This document shows, in pieces, positions 49,731 through 61,408 of a DNA stretch of 64,000 nt. The position numbers were made by a program, and so were the translations under genes. The notes below the pieces were generated by a model that ran no database searches, was not told where the DNA came from, and saw nothing but the letters and a program-made list of their open reading frames with translations. This DNA comes from Citrobacter gillenii. Lineage in GTDB: Bacteria; Pseudomonadota; Gammaproteobacteria; Enterobacterales; Enterobacteriaceae. Every line of letters begins with the position of its first letter. Position 1 is the first letter of the stretch. Location of the stretch: assembly GCF_013337685.1 (NCBI RefSeq), contig NZ_SUQN01000007.1, forward strand, positions 186,001 to 250,000, in the 5' to 3' direction.

Positions 49731-50471
49731 TTAGAAACGCCAGCTCACCCCTGACAGGAAAGTGAAGCTGTCATCGCGATCAACCATTGGGCTATCCTTA
49801 ATATCATCTGGCAGCACGCTATAGTTGGCGCTGGCCAGCAGTGTCAGGTTAGCGGTTAACGCATATTTTGCGGACAGACCGGCATACGGTGTCCAGCTAT
49901 CGCCTGGGGAATAGCTAGATAACCCGCTACGGCGAGACTCATTGCCTGAGATGCCGTAGTAATATTCGTTGAATTTTTCATCGTAGTAGAGCACACCAAT
50001 GGACGGCGTCAGCGTCAGCTTGCCCATCGGCATTGGACGGAACAGAGAAACTTCGCCAGCCCAACCGCTGCTGTTGTCCATTACATCCGCGGCGGCAGAG
50101 ACTTTCACGCTGCCCCATTTCTCATGGTGATACCATGCGGCCCCCGCCATTGCGGTTGCGTCACGCTTGTCGAGCTGCTTCATCGCATGATCGTCGTTAT
50201 CGCCAGGGTCAAACTCAAGCGGCATCCACGAAGCAGTAATGCTAAATTCATTACTTTCACTCTTCGACAGAATATAACCTAGCGTTGTTTGCCTAAAATA
50301 AAATGATTCGCCTTCATAACTGATAAGCGGTACTGCATGGACATTTTCATTGTATCCACGATAAGGAGATTCGTTATATACAGCCCCACCGCCAAGAGAA
50401 AACTCTGCGGCTGATGCACTTGCCATAAAAGACAAAGCAACTAGCGCCGCAATATTGCGTTTAATTAACAT
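49731..50471 (-). CDS. yiaT: MipA/OmpV-family outer-membrane protein YiaT
   Basis: 246 residues, as in E. coli YiaT. A signal peptide cleaved after SASA (about residue 22) is followed by beta strands with alternating hydrophobic residues, and the protein ends SFTFLSGVSWRF with the terminal Phe of outer-membrane barrels. The MipA/OmpV signature GGGAVYNESPYRGYNE is at the mature N-terminus. Its role is unsettled. Divergent from the LysR gene yiaU, which may control it. Confidence 0.93.
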   Translation of the reverse strand: MLIKRNIAALVALSFMASASAAEFSLGGGAVYNESPYRGYNENVHAVPLISYEGESFYFRQTTLGYILSKSESNEFSITASWMPLEFDPGDNDDHAMKQLDKRDATAMAGAAWYHHEKWGSVKVSAAADVMDNSSGWAGEVSLFRPMPMGKLTLTPSIGVLYYDEKFNEYYYGISGNESRRSGLSSYSPGDSWTPYAGLSAKYALTANLTLLASANYSVLPDDIKDSPMVDRDDSFTFLSGVSWRF

Positions 50472-50548
50472 GCCAACTTTCCATTTTAAAATAAGCTACA
50501 AAGCAGGCGCATAATAATGCTTACAATTTCATCAGTGCAAGACGCATA

Positions 50549-50568
50549 TTTATATAGTAATATATAAA
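50549..50568. promoter_or_regulatory. AT-rich palindrome in yiaT/yiaU intergenic region, candidate YiaU site
   Basis: TTTATATAGTAATATATAAA has perfect 8-bp arms around GTAA and contains a T-N11-A element, the general LysR-type box. It starts 44 bases before the yiaU ATG. A related sequence lies at 53131-53150 upstream of yiaW. Confidence 0.5.
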
Positions 50569-50592
50569 ATCATATATATATTGGATTCAGCG

Positions 50593-51546
50593 ATGAACAA
50601 ATTACAACTCAAACACCGGGAACTAAAAATTATTTCGGTCATTGCTGCCAGTGAAAACATCAGCCATGCCGCAACCGTACTCGGCATTGCGCAGGCCAAC
50701 GTCAGCAAATATCTTGCTGATTTTGAATCAAAAGTTGGATTAAAGGTGTTTGACAGAACCACCCGACAACTTACCCTGACGCCCTTTGGCACCGCGTTGC
50801 TACCCTACATCAATGACATGTTAGACAGAAACGAACAGCTGAACAATTTTATTGCCGATTATAAGCATGAAAAACGTGGTCGGGTCACGGTATATGCACC
50901 GACGGGAATTATTGCTTACTTATCGCAACATGTTATTGCAAAAATTCAGAATATTGGTGGAATTAGCCTCTCGCTGAAAACCTATAACCTGGAACGTAAA
51001 GCATTTTATGAAGGGGTCGAATTCCCTGATGATTGTGATGTTTTAATTTCCTACGCACATCCCAAAGATGAAACACTGGTTGCCAGTTTCATTACTAAAT
51101 ATGCGGTTACGGCTTTTGCCAGCCAGGGATATCTCGATAAACACCCCATCAGTAGCCCTGAAGAACTGGAGCAACATTCCTGTATTTTGATTGATTCAAT
51201 GATGATTGATGACGCCAATATTTGGCGATTCAATTCAGCCGGTGGCAAGGAGATGCATGACTATCGGGTGACAGGAAATTACGTCTGCGATAATACACAA
51301 TCCGCGCTGGCGCTGGCACGTAATCATCTGGGCATTGTTTTTGCGCCCAATGAAAGCGTTCAACTTGATATTGAGGCTGGGGCGCTGGTTCCGTGCTTCT
51401 CTGAACAGCACGAGTGGTGGCTGGATCTGGTCGCGATTTTCCGTAAGCGTGAATACCAACCCTGGCGAGTGCAGTTTATTCTGGATGAGATGTTGGCGGA
51501 GATTCGCGAGCAGCTTACTCAGGTGCTACAACAGCCACCTGAGTAA
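50593..51546 (+). CDS. yiaU: LysR-family regulator YiaU
   Basis: 317 residues. N-terminal winged helix-turn-helix (NISHAATVLGIAQANVSKYL) and a C-terminal periplasmic-binding-like effector domain. The start is ATG at 50593 (MNKLQLKHRELKI); a TTG four codons upstream opens the frame but is not needed. Between yiaT and yiaVW as in E. coli. No ligand is known. By the LysR rule it should control the divergent yiaT; an AT-rich palindrome in the shared spacer could be its site. Confidence 0.92.
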   Translation: MNKLQLKHRELKIISVIAASENISHAATVLGIAQANVSKYLADFESKVGLKVFDRTTRQLTLTPFGTALLPYINDMLDRNEQLNNFIADYKHEKRGRVTVYAPTGIIAYLSQHVIAKIQNIGGISLSLKTYNLERKAFYEGVEFPDDCDVLISYAHPKDETLVASFITKYAVTAFASQGYLDKHPISSPEELEQHSCILIDSMMIDDANIWRFNSAGGKEMHDYRVTGNYVCDNTQSALALARNHLGIVFAPNESVQLDIEAGALVPCFSEQHEWWLDLVAIFRKREYQPWRVQFILDEMLAEIREQLTQVLQQPPE

Positions 51547-51562
51547 GTAAAATAGTCTGCAC

Positions 51563-52699
51563 CTAGTGGTCGAGATACAGGTAATGCACCCAACTGGTCA
51601 TGCGTAACAGGACCTTACGCATCACTGATACATGGGCGAAATGGTCCGAATACACCGCGACCTGAGCGTAAATACCATCAGGCAACGCGTTGACGTCCAC
51701 ATTCTCATTCAGTTCAATCGTGGCGATCACCCCTTCCGAACCCGGCGTGGAGTTTAAGGATTGCAACGCGCCGTTCGACTGATACGTACCACCCGGAACC
51801 GCCGGGCTAATCGCGGCCAGTTTTCCGCTATAAACTTTCCCCGGTAGCGCGTTAAATACCACTTCAGCTTCGTCACCTGGCTCCAGTCGCAGAAGTGAGT
51901 TTTGGCGGAACTGGGCAATAATCTGTCGTTTTTGATCCGGGATAAACACCATCACCGGACGCATCGGCAGCGCAGCGGCATAGGTGCCCGGTCGGATCAG
52001 CACCTGGGTAACATAGCCATCGCTGGGCGCACGAACCACGGTTTGATCGAGGTTAAATTCTGCTTCCGCCAGCTGGGCTTTCAGGCTGGCAATTTGTGAA
52101 TGCTCACCCATCACCATGCTGTCTAACTGGCTCTGTATTTGCTGTTGCTCTGCGAGGGACGATTTTACCGACGCTTCCTGCGCCAGATAGTTTTGCCGTG
52201 CCGCATCGATATCGCGTTCAGAAAAAGGATTTACCTTCGCCTGGCTACCCTGCGCGTAACGCTGGTAATCTTTTGCCAACTTGTCACGCGTGGCCTTTTT
52301 CTGCTGCGTGTTCGCTTTCATTTCATCTAACTGCGCAACCAGCGCCTGCTCTTTATGCTGTGCCGTGACAATATCGGCTTTCAGGCGGTCAACCCTCGCC
52401 TGATAACGCCCTGGGTTAAGCTTAAACAGCACCTCGCCTTTTTTGATCAGCGTGTTTTTCTTATCCGTGACTTCTGTTACCACCCCGGTCACCTGCGGCA
52501 CGACGGGAATAGAAATAACCGCCTTTTGCGCCTTAAATGTATACGGATGGTTATAGTTCATCAGTAATATAAGTCCGCAAACAATAAAAATACCGCCCAA
52601 TGCTGCAGTCGGTACTGTCCATTTATTTACAGGAATTTTAAAAATTTTAAATACAGACCATGCACAAGCCACATAGGTCAAAACGATCAGTAAATCCAT
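51563..52699 (-). CDS. yiaV: HlyD-type membrane fusion protein YiaV
   Basis: 378 residues with one or two N-terminal membrane helices ([20 protein letters not shown] and [17 protein letters not shown]), a lipoyl/barrel-sandwich half ([20 protein letters not shown]), a coiled-coil hairpin (about 115-205, rich in Gln, Ala and Lys) and the second half with [18 protein letters not shown]. Typical periplasmic adaptor of an efflux system (EmrA/AaeA-like), but no pump gene is adjacent; its operon partner is the small membrane protein YiaW. Closely paralogous to YibH at 60270. Confidence 0.93.
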   Translation of the reverse strand: MDLLIVLTYVACAWSVFKIFKIPVNKWTVPTAALGGIFIVCGLILLMNYNHPYTFKAQKAVISIPVVPQVTGVVTEVTDKKNTLIKKGEVLFKLNPGRYQARVDRLKADIVTAQHKEQALVAQLDEMKANTQQKKATRDKLAKDYQRYAQGSQAKVNPFSERDIDAARQNYLAQEASVKSSLAEQQQIQSQLDSMVMGEHSQIASLKAQLAEAEFNLDQTVVRAPSDGYVTQVLIRPGTYAAALPMRPVMVFIPDQKRQIIAQFRQNSLLRLEPGDEAEVVFNALPGKVYSGKLAAISPAVPGGTYQSNGALQSLNSTPGSEGVIATIELNENVDVNALPDGIYAQVAVYSDHFAHVSVMRKVLLRMTSWVHYLYLDH

Positions 52700-52704
52700 C
52701 GATA

Positions 52705-53028
52705 TTACTCCGCCGGGGAGGTCTTAACCTCGGCCAGTTTCTTTTCCAGATCGGCTACCCGCTCCTGAAGTTGAATCAGGGAAGAATCAGCACTTTGCAT
52801 GCCCCAACCGCGCTCCGGGCGGTAAAGCGTTGCCCAAATCCATAAAAAGGGCCAAATAACATGCAGCGTAAACAGACTTACCCATCCCGCAACATGGATA
52901 GCGTCGGCATGAGGATGGTTACGTTTTTTTGCAATTAGATAGGGAATATCATGCAGAATAATAACCCCATAAAAAATGACCAGGAATACAAAAATAAGCA
53001 CTCCTAATGCAAAATAATCAAGAAACAT
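52705..53028 (-). CDS. yiaW: DUF3302 inner-membrane protein YiaW
   Basis: 107 residues with two transmembrane helices ([20 protein letters not shown] and a second around [20 protein letters not shown]), then a C-terminal coiled-coil tail ([20 protein letters not shown]). It lies five bases upstream of yiaV on the same strand and has the same partner arrangement as yibI-yibH. Function unknown; the fixed pairing with an HlyD-type adaptor suggests a joint membrane complex. Confidence 0.9.
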   Translation of the reverse strand: MFLDYFALGVLIFVFLVIFYGVIILHDIPYLIAKKRNHPHADAIHVAGWVSLFTLHVIWPFLWIWATLYRPERGWGMQSADSSLIQLQERVADLEKKLAEVKTSPAE

Positions 53029-53288
53029 ATTTGCCTCAGGGATTAAAAATAAAGAATTTGTATGCTATTAGTTTTAAATAATAGATTTGAGCATAATAGT
53101 GGAATAACCAGATTGGATGCAATTGTCTTATTTATATAACGATATATGGGTTTATATATACCCATCGTCTTTTGAACTGCTTCTTTGTTGGCTTCGTTCG
53201 CTCACCCCAGTCATTTACCTGAGTAAACTGCAGAGCAGAACTTGATGCCCGGCTCGCTATGCGATACCGGGCAATAAGTGACAGGAGA

Positions 53289-54827
53289 TTAAAACAGCCC
53301 CAGCGGTTTATCAGAGTAGCTCACCAGCAGGCACTTGGTCTGCTGGTAGTGGTTCAGCATCATCTTGTGAGTTTCCCGCCCGATACCCGACTGTTTATAG
53401 CCGCCAAACGCCGCATGTGCCGGGTAGGCATGGTAGCAGTTGGTCCAGACGCGTCCGGCCTGAATACCACGTCCCATCTTGTAGGCCAGATTACCGTTAC
53501 GGCTCCAGACGCCAGCACCCAGTCCGTATTGGGTATCGTTGGCGATCTCCAGCGCGTCTTCCATAGTTTTAAAGGTTGTGACCGCCAGCACCGGGCCGAA
53601 GATCTCTTCCTGGAAAACGCGCATATTGTTCTTGCCGTACAGGATGGTTGGCTCGAGGTAGTAGCCCTCTTTTAACTCCCCATCCAGTTGCTTACGCCGC
53701 CCGCCGGTCAGGACATCCGCCCCTTCTTTCTTACCGATATCAATGTAGTTCAGAATGGTTTCTAACTGCCCATGCGAGACCTGCGCGCCCATCTGCGTGA
53801 CGCTATCAAGCGGGTTACCGCTGCGGATACTCTCCACACGGCGAATGGCTCGCTCCATAAAACGTTCGTATATAGATTCCTGCACCAGTGCACGACTCGG
53901 GCAAGTACACACCTCGCCCTGGTTGAAGGCAAATAGCGCAAAGCCTTCCAGCGCCTTGTCAAAGAACGCATCTTCCTCATCCATAACGTCGGCAAAGAAG
54001 ATATTCGGCGACTTGCCACCCAGTTCCAGCGTGACAGGGATAATATTCTGTGTGGCGTACTGCATGATCTGCTGGCCGACTTCCGTCGAACCGGTAAACG
54101 CCACTTTCGCAATGCGTTTTGATGTCGCCAGATATTCGCCGATTTCTCCGCCCGCACCGTTGACCACGTTCACCACGCCCGGTGGCAGCAAATCACCGAT
54201 AACTTCCATCAGCAGCAGCACCGACAGCGGCGTCAGACGAGCTGGCTTCAGCACCACGCAGTTACCCGCTGCCAGGGCCGGCGCCATCTTCCAGCTCGCC
54301 ATCAGCAACGGGAAGTTCCACGGGATAATTTGCCCGACTACGCCGAGCGGTTCATGGAAATGATACGCCACCGTATCGCTGTCGACTTCACTGATCCCCC
54401 CTTCCTGGGCTCGAATACAGGAGGCGAAATAGCGGAAATGGTCAATGGCCAGCGGCACATCTGCCGCGCTGGTTTCGCGGATTGGCTTACCGTTATCCCA
54501 GGTTTCTGCCGTCGCCAGCAGCTCCAGGTTTTGCTCCATGCGATCGGCAATCTTGAACAGGAGCGCAGCACGATCCTGGACGGACGTATGCGCCCATTTA
54601 TCTTTGACTTTGTGCGCGGCATCCAATGCCAGATCGATGTCTTTTTTGCCAGAAGAGGCCACTTCGCACAGTAACTGCCCGGTGACCGGCGTCAGGTTCT
54701 GGTAATACTCACCGTCCACCGGTGCCACCCAATCGCCGCCGATAAAGTTATCGTATCGGGCTTTTAACTTCAGGGGATAACCATACTCGCCGGGATGAAT
54801 ACTCGTTGAAGGGGGGTTATTGGTCAT
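53289..54827 (-). CDS. aldB: Aldehyde dehydrogenase AldB
   Basis: 512 residues, NADP-dependent acetaldehyde (and lactaldehyde) dehydrogenase of the ALDH superfamily, cytosolic. The glutamate of [13 protein letters not shown], the nucleophilic cysteine region [14 protein letters not shown] and the cofactor loop [11 protein letters not shown] are all in place. The ATG at 54827 follows GGAGACGGTC. In E. coli aldB is RpoS-dependent and CRP-activated; I did not assign such sites in the upstream spacer. It lies beside yiaY, an alcohol dehydrogenase-type gene, so the two could act in sequence on the same alcohol/aldehyde. Confidence 0.95.
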   Translation of the reverse strand: MTNNPPSTSIHPGEYGYPLKLKARYDNFIGGDWVAPVDGEYYQNLTPVTGQLLCEVASSGKKDIDLALDAAHKVKDKWAHTSVQDRAALLFKIADRMEQNLELLATAETWDNGKPIRETSAADVPLAIDHFRYFASCIRAQEGGISEVDSDTVAYHFHEPLGVVGQIIPWNFPLLMASWKMAPALAAGNCVVLKPARLTPLSVLLLMEVIGDLLPPGVVNVVNGAGGEIGEYLATSKRIAKVAFTGSTEVGQQIMQYATQNIIPVTLELGGKSPNIFFADVMDEEDAFFDKALEGFALFAFNQGEVCTCPSRALVQESIYERFMERAIRRVESIRSGNPLDSVTQMGAQVSHGQLETILNYIDIGKKEGADVLTGGRRKQLDGELKEGYYLEPTILYGKNNMRVFQEEIFGPVLAVTTFKTMEDALEIANDTQYGLGAGVWSRNGNLAYKMGRGIQAGRVWTNCYHAYPAHAAFGGYKQSGIGRETHKMMLNHYQQTKCLLVSYSDKPLGLF

Positions 54828-54919
54828 GACCGTCTCCTTGCTGTAGGGGTACTACAAAGGTAGACGGGACTGGCGAATTATTCGCCAGCCATTTACTGCT
54901 TTACGACAGATGTCACGGT

Positions 54920-56071
54920 TTACATTGCCGCGCGATAGATCGCCATGATTTCCTCATGCGTCGCCTGAATCGGGTTGGTAAAACCACAGGCATCCTTCAG
55001 GGCGTTGGTCGCCAGAATAGCAAAATCTTCTTCCTTCACGTTCAGGTCGCGCAGGCCTGCCGGAATTGCCACTTTCTGCGCCAGCTCACGGATCGCCGCG
55101 ATGCAGGCCTCAGCGCCTTGCGCTTCGCTCATATCCGCCACATTCACACCCATTGCAGCCGCGCAGTCACGCAGGCGAGCCGCAGCAACCTTGCTGTTGA
55201 ACACCTGAACATGCGGCAGCAGGACGGCGTTGCACACCCCGTGCGGCAGGTTATAGAAACCGCCCAGTTGGTGCGCCATTGCGTGAACGTAACCCAGAGA
55301 AGCATTGTTAAAGGCCATACCGGCAAGGAACTGCGCGTAGGCCATAGCTTCGCGCGCCTGCGCGTTACTGCCCTCTTCCACGGCAACCGTCAGATTTTCA
55401 GCAATCATCGTTACCGCTTTGAGTGCACAAGCATCGGTAATCGGCGTGGCGGCAGTGGAAACATAGGCTTCAATGGCGTGGGTCAGCGCATCCATACCGG
55501 TGGCCGCCGTCAGAGACTTCGGCATACCGACCATCAGCGAGGAATCATTTACCGACAGCAGCGGGGTCACGTGCTTATCAACAATCGCCATTTTAATGTG
55601 GCGTTCTTCATCAGTGATGATGCAGAAACGGGTCATTTCAGATGCCGTACCCGCCGTGGTGTTGATGGCAATCATCGGCAGCTGTGGTTTTGCAGAACGG
55701 TCAACGCCTTCGTAGTTACGAATGTCGCCGCCGTTAGCCGCCACCAGCGCAATGCCTTTCGCACAGTCATGTGGTGAGCCGCCGCCCAGGGAAATAACGC
55801 TATCACACTGGTGTTCTTGCAGAAGTTTCAGACCCGCCGTAACGTTGCTGGTAGTTGGGTTAGGATGTGTACCATCAAAAATAACACTGAAAATATCACG
55901 TTCCTGTAAGGCCTTTTGAATATCGCCCGCCATCCCTAATTGGGTCAGCATGGCATCCGTCACGATTAACGTACGACGGAATCCATATTCCGCCATTGTA
56001 TTCATGGCATCCTTCAATGCACCAGTACCGATTACGTTCACAGATGGGATAAAAAATGTTGAAGCAGCCAT
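54920..56071 (-). CDS. yiaY: Iron-dependent alcohol dehydrogenase YiaY
   Basis: 383 residues, group III (iron-activated) alcohol dehydrogenase. The nucleotide-binding [15 protein letters not shown], the metal-binding [12 protein letters not shown] and [20 protein letters not shown] carry the conserved Asp and His ligands. The start [17 protein letters not shown] is close to FucO/AdhB-type proteins. E. coli YiaY has been assigned alcohol or L-threonine dehydrogenase activity. Single gene downstream of the selB terminator. Confidence 0.94.
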   Translation of the reverse strand: MAASTFFIPSVNVIGTGALKDAMNTMAEYGFRRTLIVTDAMLTQLGMAGDIQKALQERDIFSVIFDGTHPNPTTSNVTAGLKLLQEHQCDSVISLGGGSPHDCAKGIALVAANGGDIRNYEGVDRSAKPQLPMIAINTTAGTASEMTRFCIITDEERHIKMAIVDKHVTPLLSVNDSSLMVGMPKSLTAATGMDALTHAIEAYVSTAATPITDACALKAVTMIAENLTVAVEEGSNAQAREAMAYAQFLAGMAFNNASLGYVHAMAHQLGGFYNLPHGVCNAVLLPHVQVFNSKVAAARLRDCAAAMGVNVADMSEAQGAEACIAAIRELAQKVAIPAGLRDLNVKEEDFAILATNALKDACGFTNPIQATHEEIMAIYRAAM

Positions 56072-56170
56072 TGTACAATCCTTAATTACTCTAAAGAGGT
56101 AGGCAGCATACGTGTGAAAATCCCATCAAAATATGATCGTGGTTGTTATTTTAATAACACCAGAAATTAA

Positions 56171-56203
56171 AAAAGCACATTAGGTTTAAAATCTAATGTG
56201 CTT
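56171..56203 (-). terminator. selAB terminator
   Basis: On the minus strand AAGCACATTAG (56203-56193) pairs exactly with CTAATGTGCTT (56183-56173) and is followed by T residues. It lies 58 bases after the selB stop. Confidence 0.9.
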
Positions 56204-56260
56204 ATATAAATCAACCGCTATTTTGTATTAATTCATGTTTTCTATGAATTAATTGTGTCA

Positions 56261-58105
56261 TTACTTTTCGGGAAACAGTAATGCATCGCGTAATAAATGA
56301 TCATTTCCCCGGCGACGGGTAAACCCAATACGGTCAAAATATTCCAGAATTTGGATAGCCAATTTACGTCCCACATTCAGCCTGTCGCGGAAATCAGCGG
56401 CACAGGTTGATCCTCTTTCCAGATCCAGTTCGCGGATCATATTGGCAAAAGCCACGATGCGATCGTTACGATAATAGCGATCTTTGACGATCGCGGTAAT
56501 GATGCCCTGCTGCGCTGCCTGCCGTAGCGCCAGACGCATGGCCTGCTCATCAGTGCCCGTTTCTTTCGCCAGGTCCCGCACCCACCACGGCTCATCGCCG
56601 AAGAGAGGCTCAACTTTTTGCCAGATGGCCTGCTGCTCATCGCTAAAGCCGGCCTTATGGTCCGGTAAATGCAGCCAGCCATGGTGGCTATGGATAACGC
56701 CGCTATCGCGCATTTTTTCGATCAGCAGCAGGACCAGCGCTTCGTCTTCCATCGGCAGCGCCATGCGCCGCAGACGCTCACGCCCCGGTCCCGGCTCATC
56801 GCGATGCTGCTCGTGGTACGTCGCCAGCGTATCCAAAATTTTACGCTGCCAGCGGGCGGCGACAGAGGCATTCAACAGGCTATATCCAGCCTGAATAAAA
56901 CCATGTTGCTCAATCAACGGGCGCATCCCGTCGCCGTTAAGCTGGCGCGCCCATGCGAAATCGGGGATGTTCACCGCGCCACGCGTCAGATGCACTGCCA
57001 GCGCGTCGCCGTCATTCTGTGCGTTTTCCAGCGCCGATAGCCACTGCAGATACTCCGGTTTACGCTTGCCACGACGCGGCGGGTTGAGCGTCACCACGCG
57101 TGCACCCGCAAGCGTCGTGCGGGCAGAAATATCGCGCAGCACCAGTCTGTCGTTATCGGCCAGCCACAGCGGCGTATCAAACACCAGCTCCGCCAGCGTC
57201 CCTTCGAGCAGGGAAATACGCCCGGTCACGTGGCTGGCCGCGTGGTGAATATGCAGCGGTTGCCACTGTGTCAGCGGGGCGGCGTGCTCTAAAGAGACAA
57301 TGACGCGGGTCAAGGCATCCGGCGGTGCATCGGACAACAGCCAGTCACCGCGGGTGAGCTGTTCTTTCTCCGCATCGCCAGCAATATTCAGGGCAATACG
57401 CTGCCCGGCATGAGCGTACTCAGTGGCCTGGTTTTGCGCATGCAGACTACGCACGCGCATCGGTTTGTTGACCCCAGTCAGCCACAGCGTGTCGCCAACG
57501 TTCACTTCACCACTGAGCGCCGTGCCGGTAACTACCAGGCCCGCCCCCTTCACCGTAAAGGCGCGGTCAATTGCCAGCCGGAAGGTGTGATTGCGGGCCA
57601 GCTCTCGCGCAGGCAGCTGCAGCAGATGCTCACGTAATGCATCAATACCCAGCCCTTCACTGGCGGCGGTCACGAAAAGTGTCGCCCCGGCAAAACCAAA
57701 GTTTGCCAGCGTTGACTGCACCTCTGCACGCACGTCGTCAATACGCGCGTCATCCACGCGATCGGCTTTGGTCAGCGCCACGGTGAGCTGCGGATTGCCC
57801 GTCAGTTGCAGGATCTGCAAATGCTCCCGCGTTTGCGCCATCACGCCATCATCGCAGGCCACCACCAACAGCGCGTGATCGATGCCGCCGATGCCCGCCA
57901 GCATGTTGGACAGAAACTTTTCATGTCCGGGAACGTCGATAAACCCCAGCACGCGGCCATCCGGCTGCGGCCAGTAGGCATAGCCCAAATCGATGGTCAT
58001 GCCACGTTTTTTTTCTTCCGGCAGACGATCGGCATTCACACCGGTAATCGCCTGTAATAACGTGGTTTTTCCGTGGTCAACGTGTCCGGCTGTTGCAATA
58101 ATCAT
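56261..58105 (-). CDS. selB: Selenocysteine-specific elongation factor SelB
   Basis: 614 residues. GTPase domain with G1 [12 protein letters not shown] (about 7-18), G3 DVPGHEKF and G4 LTKADR, EF-Tu-like beta-barrels, then four C-terminal winged-helix domains (about 380-614) that bind the SECIS hairpin of selenoprotein mRNAs such as fdhF and fdnG. It delivers Sec-tRNA(Sec) to the ribosome. Start overlaps the selA stop by four bases (ATGA), so the two are coupled. The selC tRNA gene is not in this window. Confidence 0.97.
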   Translation of the reverse strand: MIIATAGHVDHGKTTLLQAITGVNADRLPEEKKRGMTIDLGYAYWPQPDGRVLGFIDVPGHEKFLSNMLAGIGGIDHALLVVACDDGVMAQTREHLQILQLTGNPQLTVALTKADRVDDARIDDVRAEVQSTLANFGFAGATLFVTAASEGLGIDALREHLLQLPARELARNHTFRLAIDRAFTVKGAGLVVTGTALSGEVNVGDTLWLTGVNKPMRVRSLHAQNQATEYAHAGQRIALNIAGDAEKEQLTRGDWLLSDAPPDALTRVIVSLEHAAPLTQWQPLHIHHAASHVTGRISLLEGTLAELVFDTPLWLADNDRLVLRDISARTTLAGARVVTLNPPRRGKRKPEYLQWLSALENAQNDGDALAVHLTRGAVNIPDFAWARQLNGDGMRPLIEQHGFIQAGYSLLNASVAARWQRKILDTLATYHEQHRDEPGPGRERLRRMALPMEDEALVLLLIEKMRDSGVIHSHHGWLHLPDHKAGFSDEQQAIWQKVEPLFGDEPWWVRDLAKETGTDEQAMRLALRQAAQQGIITAIVKDRYYRNDRIVAFANMIRELDLERGSTCAADFRDRLNVGRKLAIQILEYFDRIGFTRRRGNDHLLRDALLFPEK

Positions 58106-59493
58106 TTCAGCATCATCTCCATAAACCGGGGCTCGTCTTCAAGACAGCGCAGATCCAGCCATAAGCGGCCATCATAAATTCGCCCAATAACCGGCACCGG
58201 TAGCGCGCGCCAGCGGGCAGCCAGGGCCTCAAGGCGGCTACCGCGCCCGTCATGCGGGGTAAAGGTTAATGCCGCGCTGGGCAGTCTATCAACCGGTAGC
58301 GAACCACTGCCAATCTGCGACAGACAAGGCATCACGTTCAGTGCAAACTCGCCGCCATAATGTTGTTCGAGCTGTGCCTGTAAGCGTTGTGCCTGTTCGC
58401 GGATCGCCTCTTCCTTACGGGTGAGCAGGCGCAGCGTGGGTAATTTTTCCGCCAGTGCTTCCGGATGCAAATAAAGCCGCAGCGTGGCTTCCAGTGCCGC
58501 CAGGGTCATTTTATCGGCCCGCAGCGCACGTTTCAGCGGATGACGCTGCAGCCGGGCAATCATCTCTTTCTTACCGACGATAATTCCGGCCTGCGGCCCG
58601 CCCAGCAGCTTGTCGCCCGAGAAGCTGACCAGGCTAACACCCGCGGCAATCAACTGCTGCGGCATCGGCTCCTTGGGTAAACCGTACAGGCTGAGATCCA
58701 CCAGCGAGCCGCTGCCCAGATCCGTCACCACCGGAATATCCAGCTCATGACCGATCGCCGCCAGCTCGGCTTCATCCACCGTTTTGGTAAAGCCTTCAAT
58801 GCTGTAATTGCTGGTATGCACTTTCATCAACAGACCGGTATTTTCATTCACTGCCTGACGGTAATCGCTGGCGTGCGTCCGGTTAGTGGTACCGACCTCA
58901 TGTAGAACGCACCCGGCCTGGCGCATCACGTCCGGAATACGAAATGCGCCGCCAATTTCCACCAGCTCACCGCGTGAAACCACCACCTCTTTACCATTGG
59001 CGGTTGCAGCCAACATCAGCAGCACCGCTGCCGCATTGTTATTAACGATGCAGGCATCTTCGGCTCCCGTAATGCGACACAACAGGTCCGCCAGCGCACG
59101 ATCGCGATGCCCACGACCGGCGCCGTCGAGGTCATACTCCAGCGTCACCGGCGCGTGCATCACCTGCATCACCGCCTCAATCGCTTCTTGCGCCTGCAAC
59201 GCACGACCCAGGTTGGTGTGCAGCACCGTACCCGTCAGGTTGATGACCGGACGCAGCGCGCTGTGCGACTCACGTTCCAGCCGGGCGCTGGCTTCTTGCG
59301 CCCAGTCGTCACTCCACGCCGGGAGTGCCTGCGTGTCGCGAATCGTTTCCCTGGCTTCGTCGAGCATATGGCGAAGAAGCTCCACCACTCGGGTATGACC
59401 GTGAAACTCACGTAAGGCAAGAAAGGCGCTGTCGCGCAATAAACGATCGATCGCAGGAAGCTGGCTGTAGAGTGAACGCATGTCGGTTGTCAT
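58102..59493 (-). CDS. selA: L-seryl-tRNA(Sec) selenium transferase SelA
   Basis: 463 residues, as in E. coli. PLP enzyme that converts Ser-tRNA(Sec) to Sec-tRNA(Sec); the cofactor lysine Lys295 stands in [14 protein letters not shown]. The N-terminal domain ([20 protein letters not shown]) binds the tRNA; decameric in E. coli. The reading frame is open for 61 more codons upstream but that stretch contains the hairpin-bearing spacer and has no homology, so ATG at 59493 is chosen. Operon with selB. Confidence 0.97.
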   Translation of the reverse strand: MTTDMRSLYSQLPAIDRLLRDSAFLALREFHGHTRVVELLRHMLDEARETIRDTQALPAWSDDWAQEASARLERESHSALRPVINLTGTVLHTNLGRALQAQEAIEAVMQVMHAPVTLEYDLDGAGRGHRDRALADLLCRITGAEDACIVNNNAAAVLLMLAATANGKEVVVSRGELVEIGGAFRIPDVMRQAGCVLHEVGTTNRTHASDYRQAVNENTGLLMKVHTSNYSIEGFTKTVDEAELAAIGHELDIPVVTDLGSGSLVDLSLYGLPKEPMPQQLIAAGVSLVSFSGDKLLGGPQAGIIVGKKEMIARLQRHPLKRALRADKMTLAALEATLRLYLHPEALAEKLPTLRLLTRKEEAIREQAQRLQAQLEQHYGGEFALNVMPCLSQIGSGSLPVDRLPSAALTFTPHDGRGSRLEALAARWRALPVPVIGRIYDGRLWLDLRCLEDEPRFMEMMLK

Positions 59494-59590
59494 GAAAGGG
59501 CCTGGCTGTTGGTGGCCCTCTCCGCCGGGGAGAGGGATAGCAATATGGGGGGATTGTACCGTGAGTTTGCTCAGGCGGACATAATACGCA

Positions 59591-60199
59591 TCAAGCCTTT
59601 GGCGGTTCCGTGCGGGCAAAACTTTCACGCTGAAAGAGCGTTTCCACCAGTTTAACCAGTCGCGGTCGGTCAACACACCAGCCGGGTGCGACGCGGCGGA
59701 AATTGAGATAACCCACGGCGCAGGCGATGGCGACGGTGGCCAGATTCACCGTGTCCGTTTTCAGGGTGCCGTCTGCCAGATAGCCTTCCAGCACATCCAG
59801 GCTGCGGGTAATTTTCTCGCGCTGGCGCAGCAGTTCGATTTCTGATTGCTGTGCGGCTGGCCGGGCCTGTTCGCGTACGGAGACAAGTCCAGCATCCATA
59901 ATACCGTCCGCCAGCGCTTCAATCTGACGCACCTTCAGCGCCGCCAGCGGATCGCGCGGTAACATGGCTGGCGCAATATCCAGCAGCTCAATGTATTCGG
60001 CGATGATTGGCGAATCGAACCAGTACTCGCCCTCATCGGTGACCAGCGCGGGCACTTTTCCTAACGGGTTGTAGCGCGCCACGCCGTTTTCGGCGTTGTA
60101 GGGGAGTTCATTAACGAATTCGAAGGTAATGCCCTTTTCCAGCAACAGAATAGAGATTTTTCGCACAAAAGGGCTGGTGTAGCTACCAATGAGTTTCAT
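59591..60199 (-). CDS. yibF: Glutathione S-transferase-like protein YibF
   Basis: 202 residues. Thioredoxin-like N-terminal domain ([20 protein letters not shown], with Ser at the catalytic position) and glutathione-site residues around [20 protein letters not shown], then an all-helical C-terminal domain. Cytosolic. E. coli YibF lacks classical transferase activity in some assays, and the substrate is unknown. Upstream of selA on the same strand with a 97-base gap that contains a GC-rich inverted repeat (CCCTCTCC/GGAGAGGG, about 59516-59534). Confidence 0.94.
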   Translation of the reverse strand: MKLIGSYTSPFVRKISILLLEKGITFEFVNELPYNAENGVARYNPLGKVPALVTDEGEYWFDSPIIAEYIELLDIAPAMLPRDPLAALKVRQIEALADGIMDAGLVSVREQARPAAQQSEIELLRQREKITRSLDVLEGYLADGTLKTDTVNLATVAIACAVGYLNFRRVAPGWCVDRPRLVKLVETLFQRESFARTEPPKA

Positions 60200-60269
60200 G
60201 CCGTGTCCTTTTTGCCAACAAAAATATCAGTATGGCTCAGGCCACGGCAAATGGCAGGTGACGACGGTC

Positions 60270-61406
60270 TCAATGATCTAAATAAAGGTAATGCATCCAG
60301 CTGGTCATACGCAGCAGTACTTTACGCATCACCGACACGTGGGCGAAATGGTCGGAGTAAACCGCCACCTGGGCATAAATGCCGTCCGGTAAGGCGTCAA
60401 CTTCGGCATTCGGCTCCAGTTCAATCGTTGCCAGCACGCCATCGGTACCCGGCACCACCGTTAAGGACTGCAATGCGCCCTGAGCCTGATAAGAACCTCC
60501 CGGCACAACCGGCAGAATGCTGGTCAATTTACCGGAGAAAACCTGGCCTGGTAGCGCATTAAACACCACTTCCGCTTCATCGCCCGGTTCAAGACGCAGC
60601 AATGAGTTCTGGCGGAACTGGGCCACAATCTGGCGTTTCTGTTCCGGAATAAAGACCATCACCGGTCGCAGAGGCAGCGCAGCGGCATAGGTCCCCGGAC
60701 GGATCAGCACCTGCGTGATATAGCCATTACTTGGCGCACGCACGACGGTCTGATCCAGATTGTATTTGGCTTCAGCAAGCTGAGCACGCAGAGAGGCAAC
60801 CTGCGACTGCTCGCCGTTAACCATGCTGTCTAACTGACTTTGGATCTGGGTTTGTTCCGCAACGGAGCCTTTCACCAGCGCATCTTGTGCCAGGTAGTTT
60901 TGGCGGGCGTTGTCGATATCGCTTTCAGAAAACGGGTTAACCTTCGCCTGGCTGCCTTTCAGATAGCGTTGATAATCTTTATACAGACGATCGCGCTCGG
61001 CGGACACTCGCGTGGTGTTGGCGACCGCTTCCGAAAGTTGCGCTTTTAAATTATCGATATTGTGCGTTGCGGTAACCAGGTCGGCCTGCAGCCTGTCGAC
61101 GCGCGCCTGGTAGCGGCCTGGATCGAGTTTGAACAACACCTCGCCTTTTTTAATCAGCTGATTATTTTTATCGGTAACCTCACTCACAATCCCCGTAACC
61201 TGCGGCGTAATTGGAATGGAGATCACCGCTTTTTGCGCAGTGTAGGTATACGGGTGGTTATAGTTCATTAATAAAATGAGGCCCGCAACAATAAACACGC
61301 CACCTAAAGCTGCGGTAGCAAGCGTCCATTGGTTTACCGGGATACGGAATATCTTAAAGATGGCCCAGGCAAATGCCACGTAGGTCAAAACAATCAACAG
61401 ATCCAT
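60270..61406 (-). CDS. yibH: HlyD-type membrane fusion protein YibH
   Basis: 378 residues, exactly the length of YiaV and alike along the whole chain: N-terminal helices ([38 protein letters not shown]), lipoyl half with [20 protein letters not shown], a coiled-coil hairpin (about 115-205) and a barrel with [18 protein letters not shown]. Both end in [17 protein letters not shown] and HYLYLDH. Periplasmic adaptor without an adjacent pump gene. Two bases downstream of yibI. Confidence 0.93.
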   Translation of the reverse strand: MDLLIVLTYVAFAWAIFKIFRIPVNQWTLATAALGGVFIVAGLILLMNYNHPYTYTAQKAVISIPITPQVTGIVSEVTDKNNQLIKKGEVLFKLDPGRYQARVDRLQADLVTATHNIDNLKAQLSEAVANTTRVSAERDRLYKDYQRYLKGSQAKVNPFSESDIDNARQNYLAQDALVKGSVAEQTQIQSQLDSMVNGEQSQVASLRAQLAEAKYNLDQTVVRAPSNGYITQVLIRPGTYAAALPLRPVMVFIPEQKRQIVAQFRQNSLLRLEPGDEAEVVFNALPGQVFSGKLTSILPVVPGGSYQAQGALQSLTVVPGTDGVLATIELEPNAEVDALPDGIYAQVAVYSDHFAHVSVMRKVLLRMTSWMHYLYLDH

Positions 61407-61408
61407 GA

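Noticed and set aside
59494-59676. N-terminal extension of selA by 61 codons
   Set aside because: It covers an inverted-repeat spacer, has no homology, and the 463-residue form equals E. coli SelA.
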